Positions 52,224-61,076 are shown, numbered from the stretch's first letter. The stretch is 64,000 bases of DNA from JAVBKX01 sp031553835 (GCA_031553835.1 JAVBKX010000023.1:1-64000); one strand, 5' to 3'. Translations and numbers: made by a program. Notes: generated from the sequence alone by a model not told the origin.

Positions 52224-54257
52224 TCAATGTGCAAGAGGAGCAATGCGAATATTTCTGATTTCCATGTTTTCCGGATGAAAAAGTATGTTTTTTACTTTTA
52301 AATCGGGCCGGAAAGTCAGCATGGTGCGTTTTTGAGAGATTTCCGTATCAATGATAGAGCCATCCCATTTTTTGGAATTTTTCACGATGACACGTACCGT
52401 AAAAGGAGTATCCACATCCATCAGGTTTTCAATGGCATAATTGTGCGCCCCATGCGGGTGGCCTCCCTGGCGGAGTGATTTTTCTTCCGGAGCAAAACCG
52501 GACAGGGAACCGGAACCGAATTGTGCTCTTTTTTCAATGAGGTTAAGTTGCAATTCACAAGCATTTGAATCACCTTTCTCAGGAAGAAAGACTACACCTA
52601 ATTTTCCTTGCTGCATTTTCTTCGGATGAACTTCAAAGGTCAACATAAAAGATTCATTGGCGCATGGATAAGGGGTAGAATTTGTCAACTTCTTTTCGAT
52701 AGTCTGGAATCTTTCTGTTTGAGGAGTAATTTCTTCCATCCATTTGGAACCAATCCAGCCATTAGGCAATTGTACTAATTCGTGGATATGCAAAGTGCCG
52801 CCCCAATTAACCAATTTGAGCCATCCGGCCATCAGGAATCGTCCGTCGCTGATTTCTGTTATGGCGGGAACACTCATCCCATTGTAAAAATCAAGTCCTT
52901 GTTTGACAACATCTTGGTATTTGTCATCAGGAAAAGTTGCAGGCTTTGACCAGAAGCCGCCAAAACCACCAATGATATAATCAAAGTTCCCCCAGTGGAA
53001 AAAGAAAGTACAATCGCCTCCCGGAGGAAATCCCGGATTGATCGAATGCCATCCGCCATTGATCGAATCAGATTCCCAAGTGCCTGTTGCGCCATAATTG
53101 GCCAGCATCCGGAGTCTTCCTTCAGGATCTGTATAGACGCTTGGGTTTTCGCACGGATGGAATAAAATGTCTGTTTTCTTGAAATTAGAAACTCCGTCCT
53201 CGCTAATGGCATAAGAAGAGCCGGCCGGAAAGAGCGGAATAGTGTCATAGTTGAATGATCCGGTAAATCCTTTGTCTTTATAGAAATCCCAAAGCATGGG
53301 AAGCGTAGTTTGATGAGCGGGATAAATCCGTGTAGTGTGCAATCCGTAACTCAGGCACAGTTTGTCATTGAAAACGAAAGGAGTGCCTGTTCCGAATGTT
53401 TCCCATTGATGTTCAAGGGGTACAGCTGTTTTGTGTTCGATCCAGGTCTTAAAATCAGAAGTGGAAAGATGCTCAAAATAATGGGCGCCGCGTCCGAATT
53501 TGCTGCTATGTCCCCGCCTGTCGTATAAATAAAATACATGATAACGACCATTATGATAAAATGTAGCTACATCGCCTATCCAGGTATTATGTCCTTCGGG
53601 TGTCCAGTATTGAATTTCAGGGGTAGTCCTCGGTTGGTTGGGCGCTACGCTTTGAGGGACAATGCCCGGACAATAAATTTCAGCCAGATTTACATATTCC
53701 GGATTTATTTTCCATGAAGTTTGTTTGTCCAGCAGCGGGTATCCCAGAGGGAAATCGTTGTCTAATAATTCTCCATCTACATACATAGTCCAGCGTACTC
53801 CGGAAAAATTCAATACGATATCGTGCTTTCCTTCGGGATTGTTCAATATGGCTAATGGAATGCCTATGGGCATTTCTCTTACTGCCTGGTTTTCGATGGG
53901 TAGTTTCAGGAAAATCCTCGCTTCCAGTACAGGAACGGAACCGTCCGGCATTTTATATGCAGGGTAATTCTGGTTTCCTCTGTCTTCCGGATTATGCTGC
54001 AGGAGTTTTACTTTAAGTACCCACGGAATTTCAAGGATAGTCGTTTCTTTATCAAATTTCTTTAGATCGATTGTAAATTTAATGGTAAATGAACTATCGC
54101 AAGGCGCGAAAAAATCGGCCTGCGAATGTTGGTTTGTCAGTGTGCTATTGGCTTGGGAATTGGATGGAAAAGTCCAGGGGGTTGATGCTAGTTGAACTTG
54201 GGCAAATAGTGTCGTAGAACAAATTGCTAAGACTAAGTATAAAAAGATTTTTTTCAT
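52224..54257 (-). CDS. Divergent GH32-like five-bladed propeller protein
   Basis: 677 residues, secreted (signal ending near TTLFAQ). An N-terminal beta-sandwich (about 25-190, with VDGELLDNDFPLG) precedes a five-bladed propeller of the GH32/GH43 type and a C-terminal sandwich. The propeller opens WIGDVATFYHNGRYHVFYLY, where Asp229 aligns with the nucleophile of the GH32 motif NDPNG; RGAHYFEHLSTSDFKTW matches the next block. The positions of RDP and ECP read as ENP (370-372) and DCT (415-417), so two catalytic acids are not conserved. It may be a new glycosidase branch or a binding protein. It lies upstream of the SusC/SusD locus on the same strand. Confidence 0.75.
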   Translation of the reverse strand: MKKIFLYLVLAICSTTLFAQVQLASTPWTFPSNSQANSTLTNQHSQADFFAPCDSSFTIKFTIDLKKFDKETTILEIPWVLKVKLLQHNPEDRGNQNYPAYKMPDGSVPVLEARIFLKLPIENQAVREMPIGIPLAILNNPEGKHDIVLNFSGVRWTMYVDGELLDNDFPLGYPLLDKQTSWKINPEYVNLAEIYCPGIVPQSVAPNQPRTTPEIQYWTPEGHNTWIGDVATFYHNGRYHVFYLYDRRGHSSKFGRGAHYFEHLSTSDFKTWIEHKTAVPLEHQWETFGTGTPFVFNDKLCLSYGLHTTRIYPAHQTTLPMLWDFYKDKGFTGSFNYDTIPLFPAGSSYAISEDGVSNFKKTDILFHPCENPSVYTDPEGRLRMLANYGATGTWESDSINGGWHSINPGFPPGGDCTFFFHWGNFDYIIGGFGGFWSKPATFPDDKYQDVVKQGLDFYNGMSVPAITEISDGRFLMAGWLKLVNWGGTLHIHELVQLPNGWIGSKWMEEITPQTERFQTIEKKLTNSTPYPCANESFMLTFEVHPKKMQQGKLGVVFLPEKGDSNACELQLNLIEKRAQFGSGSLSGFAPEEKSLRQGGHPHGAHNYAIENLMDVDTPFTVRVIVKNSKKWDGSIIDTEISQKRTMLTFRPDLKVKNILFHPENMEIRNIRIAPLAH

Positions 54258-54523
54258 GTGTTGATATTTTAGATTTTACTTGTTGTTATATAAAATTCAT
54301 ATTGTTCTTCGATTTTTTTTCTAAAAATACTCTACTTTTTGCATACCATGAAATAATACTCTGATTTTCGATAATGAAATACAAATGTAATGATTTATTT
54401 TTAAATATGTAATCAAACTATTTAAATAAAGTTAAATGAATTATTATTAATTGATTGTTTTATGTAATGTTAATGAAAATATGTTTATGTTTGTGGCGAA
54501 ATTTAATAACATATACATAAAAT
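54258..54523. promoter_or_regulatory. Divergent promoter region (GH32-like and transglutaminase-like genes)
   Basis: On the plus strand TATGTTTG at 54486-54493 lies 30 bases before the transglutaminase-like gene, with TTG near 54461-54467. On the minus strand TACATTTG at 54382-54389 is the same -7 octamer as before the SusC/SusD locus (51980-51987); a TTTG at 54414-54417 is rather far. The shared octamer could mean common control. Confidence 0.45.
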
Positions 54524-56470
54524 ATGATTTATAGTAACGTAAAATACTGCTCTTTACTTTTATTGCTTATTGTAAGTATATCATGTGGAAAGCCGTATAA
54601 TGCGCTGGAAAAATCGCTAGCATTTGCAGGGGAAAACCGTTCGGAATTAGAAAAAGTGTTGACTTATTATTCGTGCGATAAGAAAGATAGTTTGAAGCTA
54701 AAAGCCGCTCGGTTTTTAATCGAAAATATGCCTGGTTATTATTCAGTACAATCTCCGGAAATCGATTCCATAAAGAAAAGAATTAGTATTGGTTTGAAAA
54801 ATAAAATACCGGCCGGGCAAATTCTTGACACCATACGCAACAGACAGCCTTATTCGAAAGAAAAACCGCAAATTATATATGACTCCCATGTTATTACTGC
54901 CGGGTACTTGATTCAGAATATTGAATGGGCTTTCAAAGTAAAGGATGAACAACCTTGGGGAGCATACATAAGTTTCATTGATTTCTGTGAATATGTCCTG
55001 CCTTATAGAATCGGCAATGAACCGTTGGAGAATTGGAGGGAGATTTATTATAAAGAATATCAATCATTGTTGGATACTATGCTGACCGGTTCGGATGTTG
55101 TTGAAGCCTGTCAAATCATAAATAAAGCCAATTTTGATAAATCCTGGCAATTCATTGGGTGGGAAAGTATAGGAAATTTTCCTCATTTCGGAGCCGATTT
55201 TTTATTCGAAAATAGAATAGGTCCCTGCGTGGAAATGGCGGATCTTAATATTTATGCTTTACGTGCGGTGGGGATTCCTGCGGGAATTGATTATTTGAAA
55301 TTGCGGCCGGGAGGTTTTACATCGCATTATTGGAATTTTGCGATTGATACGACTGGCGTTTCATTCGATTTTGCCCCATTTGACGCCCATCCGGAACGGG
55401 GAAATTTTCGTACCTCATTTGAACAAAAAGGGAAAGTGTACCGCCAAACTTTTTCCCGGCAAACCAATCGATTGCTACAATATAAAACTATAGATGAAAT
55501 TCCCCCTACATTACAATCGGAATATGAAACAGATGTTTCAAACTTATATTTTCCGATCAACCGGATCTCATTCAATTGTACCAATCCCATTGCAGGCGAG
55601 AATATCGTTTATTTATGCCTTTTCAATAATAGCGAATGGATGCCGGTTGCCTGGACGGAAATATGCAATGGGGAAGCAGTTTTCCCTTATGTCGATTGCC
55701 GCAACATCGCCTATCTGGCAGCTTATTTCCGCCATGGCAAAATAATTCCCTTTAGTGACCCACTGGTGGTAAGAGAAAGTTTTTTAGCTAAGTCTATTTC
55801 ACTTGATACCATCCGGAAGCAAACTGTGAAGGTGTTTCGTAAATTTCCTTCTGACCGGGTGAATTTTTTCCATGATCTGATGCTGCATGGAAAATTTCAG
55901 GGCGCCAACAAAAGAGATTTTTCTGATGCCACAACTTTGGCTGAAATTACCGAAAGTCCTCAGGGATTTGCGTATGCTTTCTCTAAAGATACACTTTCTT
56001 CTTTTCGTTATATTCGTTATTTTTCAAGCAGACTGCGTGGCGATGTCGCAGAAATAGAAGTTTACGGAGCCGATTCCATCCTGACGGGTAAACCCTTCGG
56101 AAACCCTCCTTATGCTTATATGGATGAATATGCGCCAAAGAAGGCCTTTGACGGGGATCTGCTGACTTCGTTTGTTTCTGAATATGAAAAAGATGCGTGG
56201 GTAGGTCTTGATCTGGGAAAAAGAGAACGGATTCAAAAAATCAGGTACATTCCCCGTAGCGACGATAATTCGATACGGTTGTATGATGAATACGAATTAT
56301 TTTATTTGTCTTACCATGGTTGGGTTTCATTGGGCAGGCAAGCAGCAACCTCGTGGTTCCTGGATTTTGAGAATGCACCAGCCAGCGCGTTGTTTTGGTT
56401 GAGAGACCTAACAAGAGGACGTGAAGAACGGATCTTTACATATGAGGATGGACAACAGATTTGGTGGTAA
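54524..56470 (+). CDS. Transglutaminase-like lipoprotein with C-terminal discoidin-type domain
   Basis: 648 residues with a lipobox (VSISC, Cys near 21). A mixed helical region leads into a transglutaminase-like core with Cys235 (GPCVEMADLN), His268 (SHYWNF) and Asp282 (FDFAPFDAHP), a complete Cys-His-Asp triad. A beta-rich region follows, and then an F5/8-type C-like domain (about 500-640; KAFDGDLLTSF, WVGLDLGKRERIQKIRYIPR), which usually binds carbohydrate or protein. It could cleave or cross-link peptides at the cell surface. It heads the plus-strand group that ends at the O-antigen-ligase-like gene. Confidence 0.85.
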   Translation: MIYSNVKYCSLLLLLIVSISCGKPYNALEKSLAFAGENRSELEKVLTYYSCDKKDSLKLKAARFLIENMPGYYSVQSPEIDSIKKRISIGLKNKIPAGQILDTIRNRQPYSKEKPQIIYDSHVITAGYLIQNIEWAFKVKDEQPWGAYISFIDFCEYVLPYRIGNEPLENWREIYYKEYQSLLDTMLTGSDVVEACQIINKANFDKSWQFIGWESIGNFPHFGADFLFENRIGPCVEMADLNIYALRAVGIPAGIDYLKLRPGGFTSHYWNFAIDTTGVSFDFAPFDAHPERGNFRTSFEQKGKVYRQTFSRQTNRLLQYKTIDEIPPTLQSEYETDVSNLYFPINRISFNCTNPIAGENIVYLCLFNNSEWMPVAWTEICNGEAVFPYVDCRNIAYLAAYFRHGKIIPFSDPLVVRESFLAKSISLDTIRKQTVKVFRKFPSDRVNFFHDLMLHGKFQGANKRDFSDATTLAEITESPQGFAYAFSKDTLSSFRYIRYFSSRLRGDVAEIEVYGADSILTGKPFGNPPYAYMDEYAPKKAFDGDLLTSFVSEYEKDAWVGLDLGKRERIQKIRYIPRSDDNSIRLYDEYELFYLSYHGWVSLGRQAATSWFLDFENAPASALFWLRDLTRGREERIFTYEDGQQIWW

Positions 56471-56597
56471 ACTTTTAAACGATAGCCTATGGCCAAATAA
56501 TGAAAACGAACAAGAAGAAAGGAGCTTGCAAATGCTTTTCAAGGATTCTGAAGCAGAATCACTTGTGAATTTAAAAAATGTAAACAAGGTTTGCTGA
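56448..56597 (+). CDS. Possible 49-residue peptide
   Basis: An ATG frame of 49 codons starting inside the end of the previous gene (23-base overlap), reading MDNRFGGKLLNDSLWPNN and ending LKNVNKVC. It is polar, acidic in the middle (ENEQEER) and has no signal peptide. The length and position before two exported proteins would suit a small precursor peptide, but no known leader motif (such as GG or NVEALA) is present. An alternative 22-codon frame begins at 56500. Support is weak. Confidence 0.3.
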   Translation: MDNRFGGKLLNDSLWPNNENEQEERSLQMLFKDSEAESLVNLKNVNKVC

Positions 56598-56628
56598 ATA
56601 TAAATTAGATTTATTTCAAATAATTATT

Positions 56629-57624
56629 ATGAAACAAATTTTTAAAAATAAAAGAAGCGAGATATTGAATTTATGTGTCATATCTGTAAGTGTTGTGTGT
56701 TTAAGTGTCTTTATTCAAAGTTGTAGTAGTGATGAATTTGAGGATATAAGCCCTAATGGAAATACTAATGTGGCAGTAATTAACATAGAAGCTAACGATT
56801 GGAAGGGGCAATTGGAGAATATTATGAATCTACCTCCTGATATGTTGCAAAAAAGTGGTATTAAATTGTTAAGTTATGAGATGATAGAGGATGTTGATAA
56901 TTCCAAAGACGGTAATCATTATAAGACTATTTTGAAAGAAGATGAAAATATGTTTCCATTATATTCAAATGATTTTAGAACAATCAAGGCTATAGCAAAA
57001 AAAGAAGCATCGTTGCGCAGTTCTCAACATCAAGCATTTACATTTACAGAAAGAGATGAGTTTTTGGATAACTTAGATTTGGATGGGGCAAAAATACTTA
57101 GTTTAAAATGGGATAATGATGGTGTTGAAACGAATACTCTATGTGTCGTTTCTGACAAAGATGGCATTGTATATGATAATTTTATAACAAATGTTTTTGT
57201 TGTTAAAGATCCTGTTATTGTTACTGCTCAAGTTGTAAATGAGGTCGATAATGCAATTCCCAGATTAAAATCATCATCGGAATATCCTTCCGATAGAGTT
57301 ATGACTTGGACATTAACAGCTGGAGCAGATTGGATATGGGGAAGTGAGAGAGGAAGTGTAATTATAAACCATGAAGGGTATTATTCTGGCAGAAGTTTTA
57401 TTTATCATGATTTTTCCGCATCGCACTATTTTAATTTAGGAACATCTGATGCTCAGGTCAAGGCTCTTGGTAGTAATGCGATAGCTTATGGTTATGGGTT
57501 TTCGACAGGAACAATTACTATTAATCTTACATTTAGTTATCCAGGGTATCAACTTACATTTTCCGGAGCATTAGGATCAAAAAGCGGAGGTGTTGGACAG
57601 CATTCTCACCCATGGACAATATAG
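56629..57624 (+). CDS. Unrecognised lipoprotein
   Basis: 331 residues. A long signal with a lipobox (FIQSC, Cys near 32) and acidic start SSDEFEDISPNG points to outer-membrane lipidation and probable surface display. The middle part (about 50-200) is polar with WKGQLENIMNLPPDML and LDGAKILSLKW. The C-terminal third is rich in Gly, Ser and aromatic residues (HDFSASHYFNLG, YGYGFSTGTITINL, SGALGSKSGG), suggesting a beta fold, and ends HSHPWTI. No family was recognised. The next gene is 44 bases downstream. Confidence 0.65.
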   Translation: MKQIFKNKRSEILNLCVISVSVVCLSVFIQSCSSDEFEDISPNGNTNVAVINIEANDWKGQLENIMNLPPDMLQKSGIKLLSYEMIEDVDNSKDGNHYKTILKEDENMFPLYSNDFRTIKAIAKKEASLRSSQHQAFTFTERDEFLDNLDLDGAKILSLKWDNDGVETNTLCVVSDKDGIVYDNFITNVFVVKDPVIVTAQVVNEVDNAIPRLKSSSEYPSDRVMTWTLTAGADWIWGSERGSVIINHEGYYSGRSFIYHDFSASHYFNLGTSDAQVKALGSNAIAYGYGFSTGTITINLTFSYPGYQLTFSGALGSKSGGVGQHSHPWTI

Positions 57625-57668
57625 TTCTAAAGATATTTCATTAGGTAAATGAAAATTCAAATATCATT

Positions 57669-58301
57669 ATGAAAAAAGTAATCTTAATAATCGTATCAAT
57701 GGTAGTTTGGACTACTATTCATTCTCAAAATTCGGAGAATATTAATAATAAAACAATTAATATTGGTGAATTTGGGATGCCTGTTACTTCTTGTGAATGT
57801 AATTTCGAAAACTTATTATTCAATTGGAATAAATGGATAACAAACTATGAGACAGCCAAATTGTTGTCATACGAATATGTGGAACAATTACAGGATACAG
57901 CTCGAATTGCCTATTATTCGAAACTGAAATATGACTGGAGCTCCACAATATTAAATAAAGGGGGAAAAAGCGGCTTCAAAAATGGAGTGTCTTTCAAAGA
58001 GGTATATATTGTACCTGCCACTTTCGCTGATATTATAGAAAATATTCCTACTGAAATCGCTAAAGATTCGGTAAAAATGACTTTCGGAAAACAAGAGGTA
58101 GAACAGGAACTTACTATCATGCGACAGGGTTTTGAGCAAGATGTACAATTAGGCGATCAGGTGTATTTGCTTAAATTCCAAACAAAAGCGAAAATATACG
58201 ATTATTATGTGGTTTGCCGACATACAGACTACAGAATTATTCCAAGTGATTTTTTATCCAGAATAAACGAACAGTGGGAGGATATTAAGAAGTTTCACTA
58301 A
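57669..58301 (+). CDS. Unrecognised secreted protein
   Basis: 210 residues. A signal peptide ends near TIHSQ. The mature part has VTSCECNFENLLFNWNKWI and a set of charged helices and strands ending SRINEQWEDIKKFH. Two nearby Cys residues (about 41 and 43) could form or relay a disulfide, which is notable because a membrane thioredoxin is encoded two positions downstream. No family was recognised. A strong terminator follows directly, so this and the lipoprotein gene are probably one unit. Confidence 0.65.
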   Translation: MKKVILIIVSMVVWTTIHSQNSENINNKTINIGEFGMPVTSCECNFENLLFNWNKWITNYETAKLLSYEYVEQLQDTARIAYYSKLKYDWSSTILNKGGKSGFKNGVSFKEVYIVPATFADIIENIPTEIAKDSVKMTFGKQEVEQELTIMRQGFEQDVQLGDQVYLLKFQTKAKIYDYYVVCRHTDYRIIPSDFLSRINEQWEDIKKFH

Positions 58302-58306
58302 TTATA

Positions 58307-58346
58307 AACTCCTGCAAAGTTAATGGAATCCTTTGCAGGAGTTTTA
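58307..58346 (+). terminator. Terminator after the secreted protein gene
   Basis: A perfect 13-bp stem (58307-58319 with 58331-58343) with an 11-base loop, followed by TTTAAAAA, begins six bases after the stop codon. It splits the region into two transcription units. Confidence 0.85.
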
Positions 58347-58369
58347 AAAATGGTTATTAGTCAATTATC

Positions 58370-58489
58370 ATGTTAAAGTCAAAGGCAGTAGTTGTACTGA
58401 TCATATTTTGCTTACTTTGTATTGGAACATTATTTCTGAGCAATATTAGCTGTCTTCGATTAACTGAAGTTGCTCTGCTTTTATCTTAA
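58370..58489 (+). pseudogene. Truncated duplicate of the O-antigen-ligase gene start
   Basis: A 39-codon frame starting MLKSKAVVVLIIFCLLCIGTL closely matches the first 21 residues of the O-antigen-ligase-like protein at 59461 (MLKLEKIVVLIIFWAICIGT). DNA identity is also high: TAGTTGTACTGATCATATTT and the TCAATTA before each ATG are shared. Homology ends near 58440. The rest, SNISCLRLTEVALLLS, is unrelated. The two copies flank the thioredoxin gene as direct repeats about 1.09 kb apart. It is most likely a remnant of a duplication or of an insertion of the thioredoxin gene, although a small membrane peptide cannot be ruled out. Confidence 0.65.
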
Positions 58490-58514
58490 GACCGTATTTT
58501 TTTAAGTAAAAAAG

Positions 58515-59387
58515 ATGAAAAAAATAAAACCGTATTTTTTAATTGCTATCTACGCTTTTGTAATAGAAATTCTCACTTTTCCTTTAAGAGGAGGATATTG
58601 TGGGATGGATGTTTGTGCCTTAGTAACATTTCTTTTGTATTTTGTATTTATGAATTTAATATTGAAAAGATATGCGTTATTGAAGTCTCGCTATATATTA
58701 TATGCATCATTGATTGGATGTTCTATTCTTCGGTTTCCTATACACATCTTTGATTTTGAGTCAGCAGCAGTCTCTTTGCCTGATTTCCTATTCCATTTAT
58801 TTGGCATACTTATGGGATATTTATTCTATAAGTTTACTCAAATATATAAAATAGTTATTTTAACCCTTTCTGTTTCTGCCTGTTTATTCCTTTATGTTAA
58901 AGGGTATGATATGTGGCTCCATAAATTAAATTTTGGAACATTTACAGGCAGAATAGATGATATTCAACAACTTGATCTGGTCTTCCAAACAAATGCAGGT
59001 GACACTATCTCCTTGTCTGATTTTAAAGGGAAGTATGTTTTGATTGATTGCTGGTATACCTCTTGCAGCGTTTGCTACAAGAAAATGCCAGCAGTGCAAA
59101 ATGTATATGATAAATACAAAGCCAATGATCAGATTGTTGTTGGTTCTATGCATAGCTATATGAAAGAAGAGAAGAATGAAAATTATTTAACCGGTTCTGA
59201 AATATTAAAAGAACGTCATTATACCTTTCCCTGCTGGGCCATTGATATAGAAAATCCGGCATTAAAAGATCTTGGGGTGGATGGGTATCCTACTGTTTTG
59301 ATTTTTGACCGGCAAAGTAATCTTATATTTCGGGGAAGCATTGAAAATGCAGAAAAACTTATTGAAAAGCGACTGAAAGTTTTCTGA
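58515..59387 (+). CDS. Membrane-anchored thioredoxin-like (TlpA-type) protein
   Basis: 290 residues. The N-terminal half has four or five membrane segments (about 8-150), with a Cys pair in GGYCGMDVCAL facing one side. A periplasmic thioredoxin domain (about 155-290) follows: LSDFKGKYVLIDCWYTSC, with the redox motif CSVC (Cys184, Cys187), and VDGYPTVLIFD with the cis-Pro. The pairing of a polytopic part with a thioredoxin domain suggests transfer of reducing power across the membrane, as in DsbD- or MauE-like systems. Its partner may be the Cys-bearing secreted protein or a peptide made nearby. That is inference. Confidence 0.82.
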   Translation: MKKIKPYFLIAIYAFVIEILTFPLRGGYCGMDVCALVTFLLYFVFMNLILKRYALLKSRYILYASLIGCSILRFPIHIFDFESAAVSLPDFLFHLFGILMGYLFYKFTQIYKIVILTLSVSACLFLYVKGYDMWLHKLNFGTFTGRIDDIQQLDLVFQTNAGDTISLSDFKGKYVLIDCWYTSCSVCYKKMPAVQNVYDKYKANDQIVVGSMHSYMKEEKNENYLTGSEILKERHYTFPCWAIDIENPALKDLGVDGYPTVLIFDRQSNLIFRGSIENAEKLIEKRLKVF

Positions 59388-59460
59388 AATGTTTAAGGAT
59401 CTGAATTCCACCAACGGGTTTCAAAAGCTTTAATCAAAGCATATCTTATATTCAATTACT

Positions 59461-61056
59461 ATGTTAAAATTAGAGAAGATAGTTGTACTGATCATATTTT
59501 GGGCGATTTGTATCGGAACATTATTCTTCTGTTCCTCAAAATTTGTCAATACGGAAACTGCTCCCAAATGGTATTGCTTTTATTTTGGAATGCCTGTTCT
59601 GATTGGTTTATTATCTATTTTTTATTTTTCCAGAAAAAAAATCCATTCATTGATTCCGTATGAATTATTATTGGCTATTATCCCTATATGTTGCTTTATC
59701 GAATCGCTTTATGGAATCGGACAATACATAGGATGGTTTCAGTCAGCCAATGGATTCCGGGTTACGGGAAGTTTTGACAACCCGGCAGGGTTTGCTGCCA
59801 GTTCATGTGCAGGTGCTGCATTTTGCTTCTATTTTATTTCTAATAAAAACCATTGGGTCAAGTGGGCTGCAATAAAGATCTTCTCAGCACTTGGTATTGC
59901 TATTGTTCTTTCTGCTTCCAGAGCCGGGATACTTGGTTTTGTAACAATTCTTATCTTCGCTGCTGCTTATTACCTACGTATCAACAGCAAGCAACAAATT
60001 ATTTTATCCATCATTATCCTGATCACTTTAATTGCCGGACTCTATTTTCTGAAAAAAGATTCCGCCGATGGTCGTGTATTGATCTGGCAATGTACTTGGG
60101 AGATGATTAAAGCTCAACCGCTATTTGGATTCGGTCCGGGAGGATTTAAAGCCAATTATATGAACTATCAGGCTGCGTATTTTGAAACCCATCCTGAGAG
60201 TTCGTATAGCATGCTGGCCGACAACATTAATCGCCCGTTTAATGAATACCTGCTATTACTCGTCAATTATGGCGTATCAGGATTTGTAATATTTCTTGTT
60301 TTGGTTTTCTTTGTGTGGCAAGCATGGAAGAAGAATAAAAATAAAACATTGTTGCATTCCATTGCCGGGTGGTGTTTGGCAGGCATTGCCGTTTTTTCTT
60401 TATTTTCTTATCCCCTTACCTATCCTTTCGTATGGATCATGGGATTTTTATCCGTTTATATCATCATTGAACCATTTCGTTTTTCTTATCATAAAGCATA
60501 TAATATCGGAATACTTATTATTGTTTTGTTGGTATTGACAACTTACTATTACAGCTACACCCGGATGCGGACAGAAATGAAATGGTGTGAAATTGCACAC
60601 AAATCCCTTATGGGACAAACGCAAAAAATGCTGCCTCAATACAAGTTGCTTTATAAACAATTATATAATAATGAATTATTTCTTTACAATTATGCGGCAG
60701 AATTGAATGTGGCCGGGTATTATGGCGAAAGTTTGAAAATAGCATACGAATGCGAGAAGCGTTGGGCAGATTATGATTTACACATGCTGATAGCCGATAA
60801 TTGCAATGTATTAGGGCAGTATGATAAAGTGGAGCGGCATCTAAAACTTGCTACAAATATGTGCCCGAGCCGTTTTATCCCTTTGTATAAACTGACAAAA
60901 TTATACAACGTTACTGACCGCAGGGAGGAAGCGATGATGCTGGCTAAGAAAATTATCAATAAAGACGTTAAAATTCCCTCACCTGTGGTTACTACAATAA
61001 AAAATGAAATGCTACAGTTGATAGAGGTGAAATCCTCAGTAAAGCAGTCTCAGTAA
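59461..61056 (+). CDS. O-antigen ligase-like (Wzy_C) membrane protein with TPR tail
   Basis: 531 residues. About eleven membrane segments (1-365) include the Wzy_C signature around ASRAGILGF and a periplasmic loop with FGFGPGGFKANYMNYQ and a conserved His-rich part (ETHPESSYS). A C-terminal soluble region (about 375-520) has TPR-like helix pairs (LFLYNYAAELNVAGYYGESL, LIADNCNVLGQYDKVERHLKLA). Proteins of this layout in Bacteroidota are often linked with thioredoxins and small peptides rather than with sugar transferases, and none is nearby here. A glycan role is therefore not assured. A 12-bp terminator stem follows. Confidence 0.82.
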   Translation: MLKLEKIVVLIIFWAICIGTLFFCSSKFVNTETAPKWYCFYFGMPVLIGLLSIFYFSRKKIHSLIPYELLLAIIPICCFIESLYGIGQYIGWFQSANGFRVTGSFDNPAGFAASSCAGAAFCFYFISNKNHWVKWAAIKIFSALGIAIVLSASRAGILGFVTILIFAAAYYLRINSKQQIILSIIILITLIAGLYFLKKDSADGRVLIWQCTWEMIKAQPLFGFGPGGFKANYMNYQAAYFETHPESSYSMLADNINRPFNEYLLLLVNYGVSGFVIFLVLVFFVWQAWKKNKNKTLLHSIAGWCLAGIAVFSLFSYPLTYPFVWIMGFLSVYIIIEPFRFSYHKAYNIGILIIVLLVLTTYYYSYTRMRTEMKWCEIAHKSLMGQTQKMLPQYKLLYKQLYNNELFLYNYAAELNVAGYYGESLKIAYECEKRWADYDLHMLIADNCNVLGQYDKVERHLKLATNMCPSRFIPLYKLTKLYNVTDRREEAMMLAKKIINKDVKIPSPVVTTIKNEMLQLIEVKSSVKQSQ

Positions 61057-61076
61057 ACTGGTCGAATTAATTTGAG

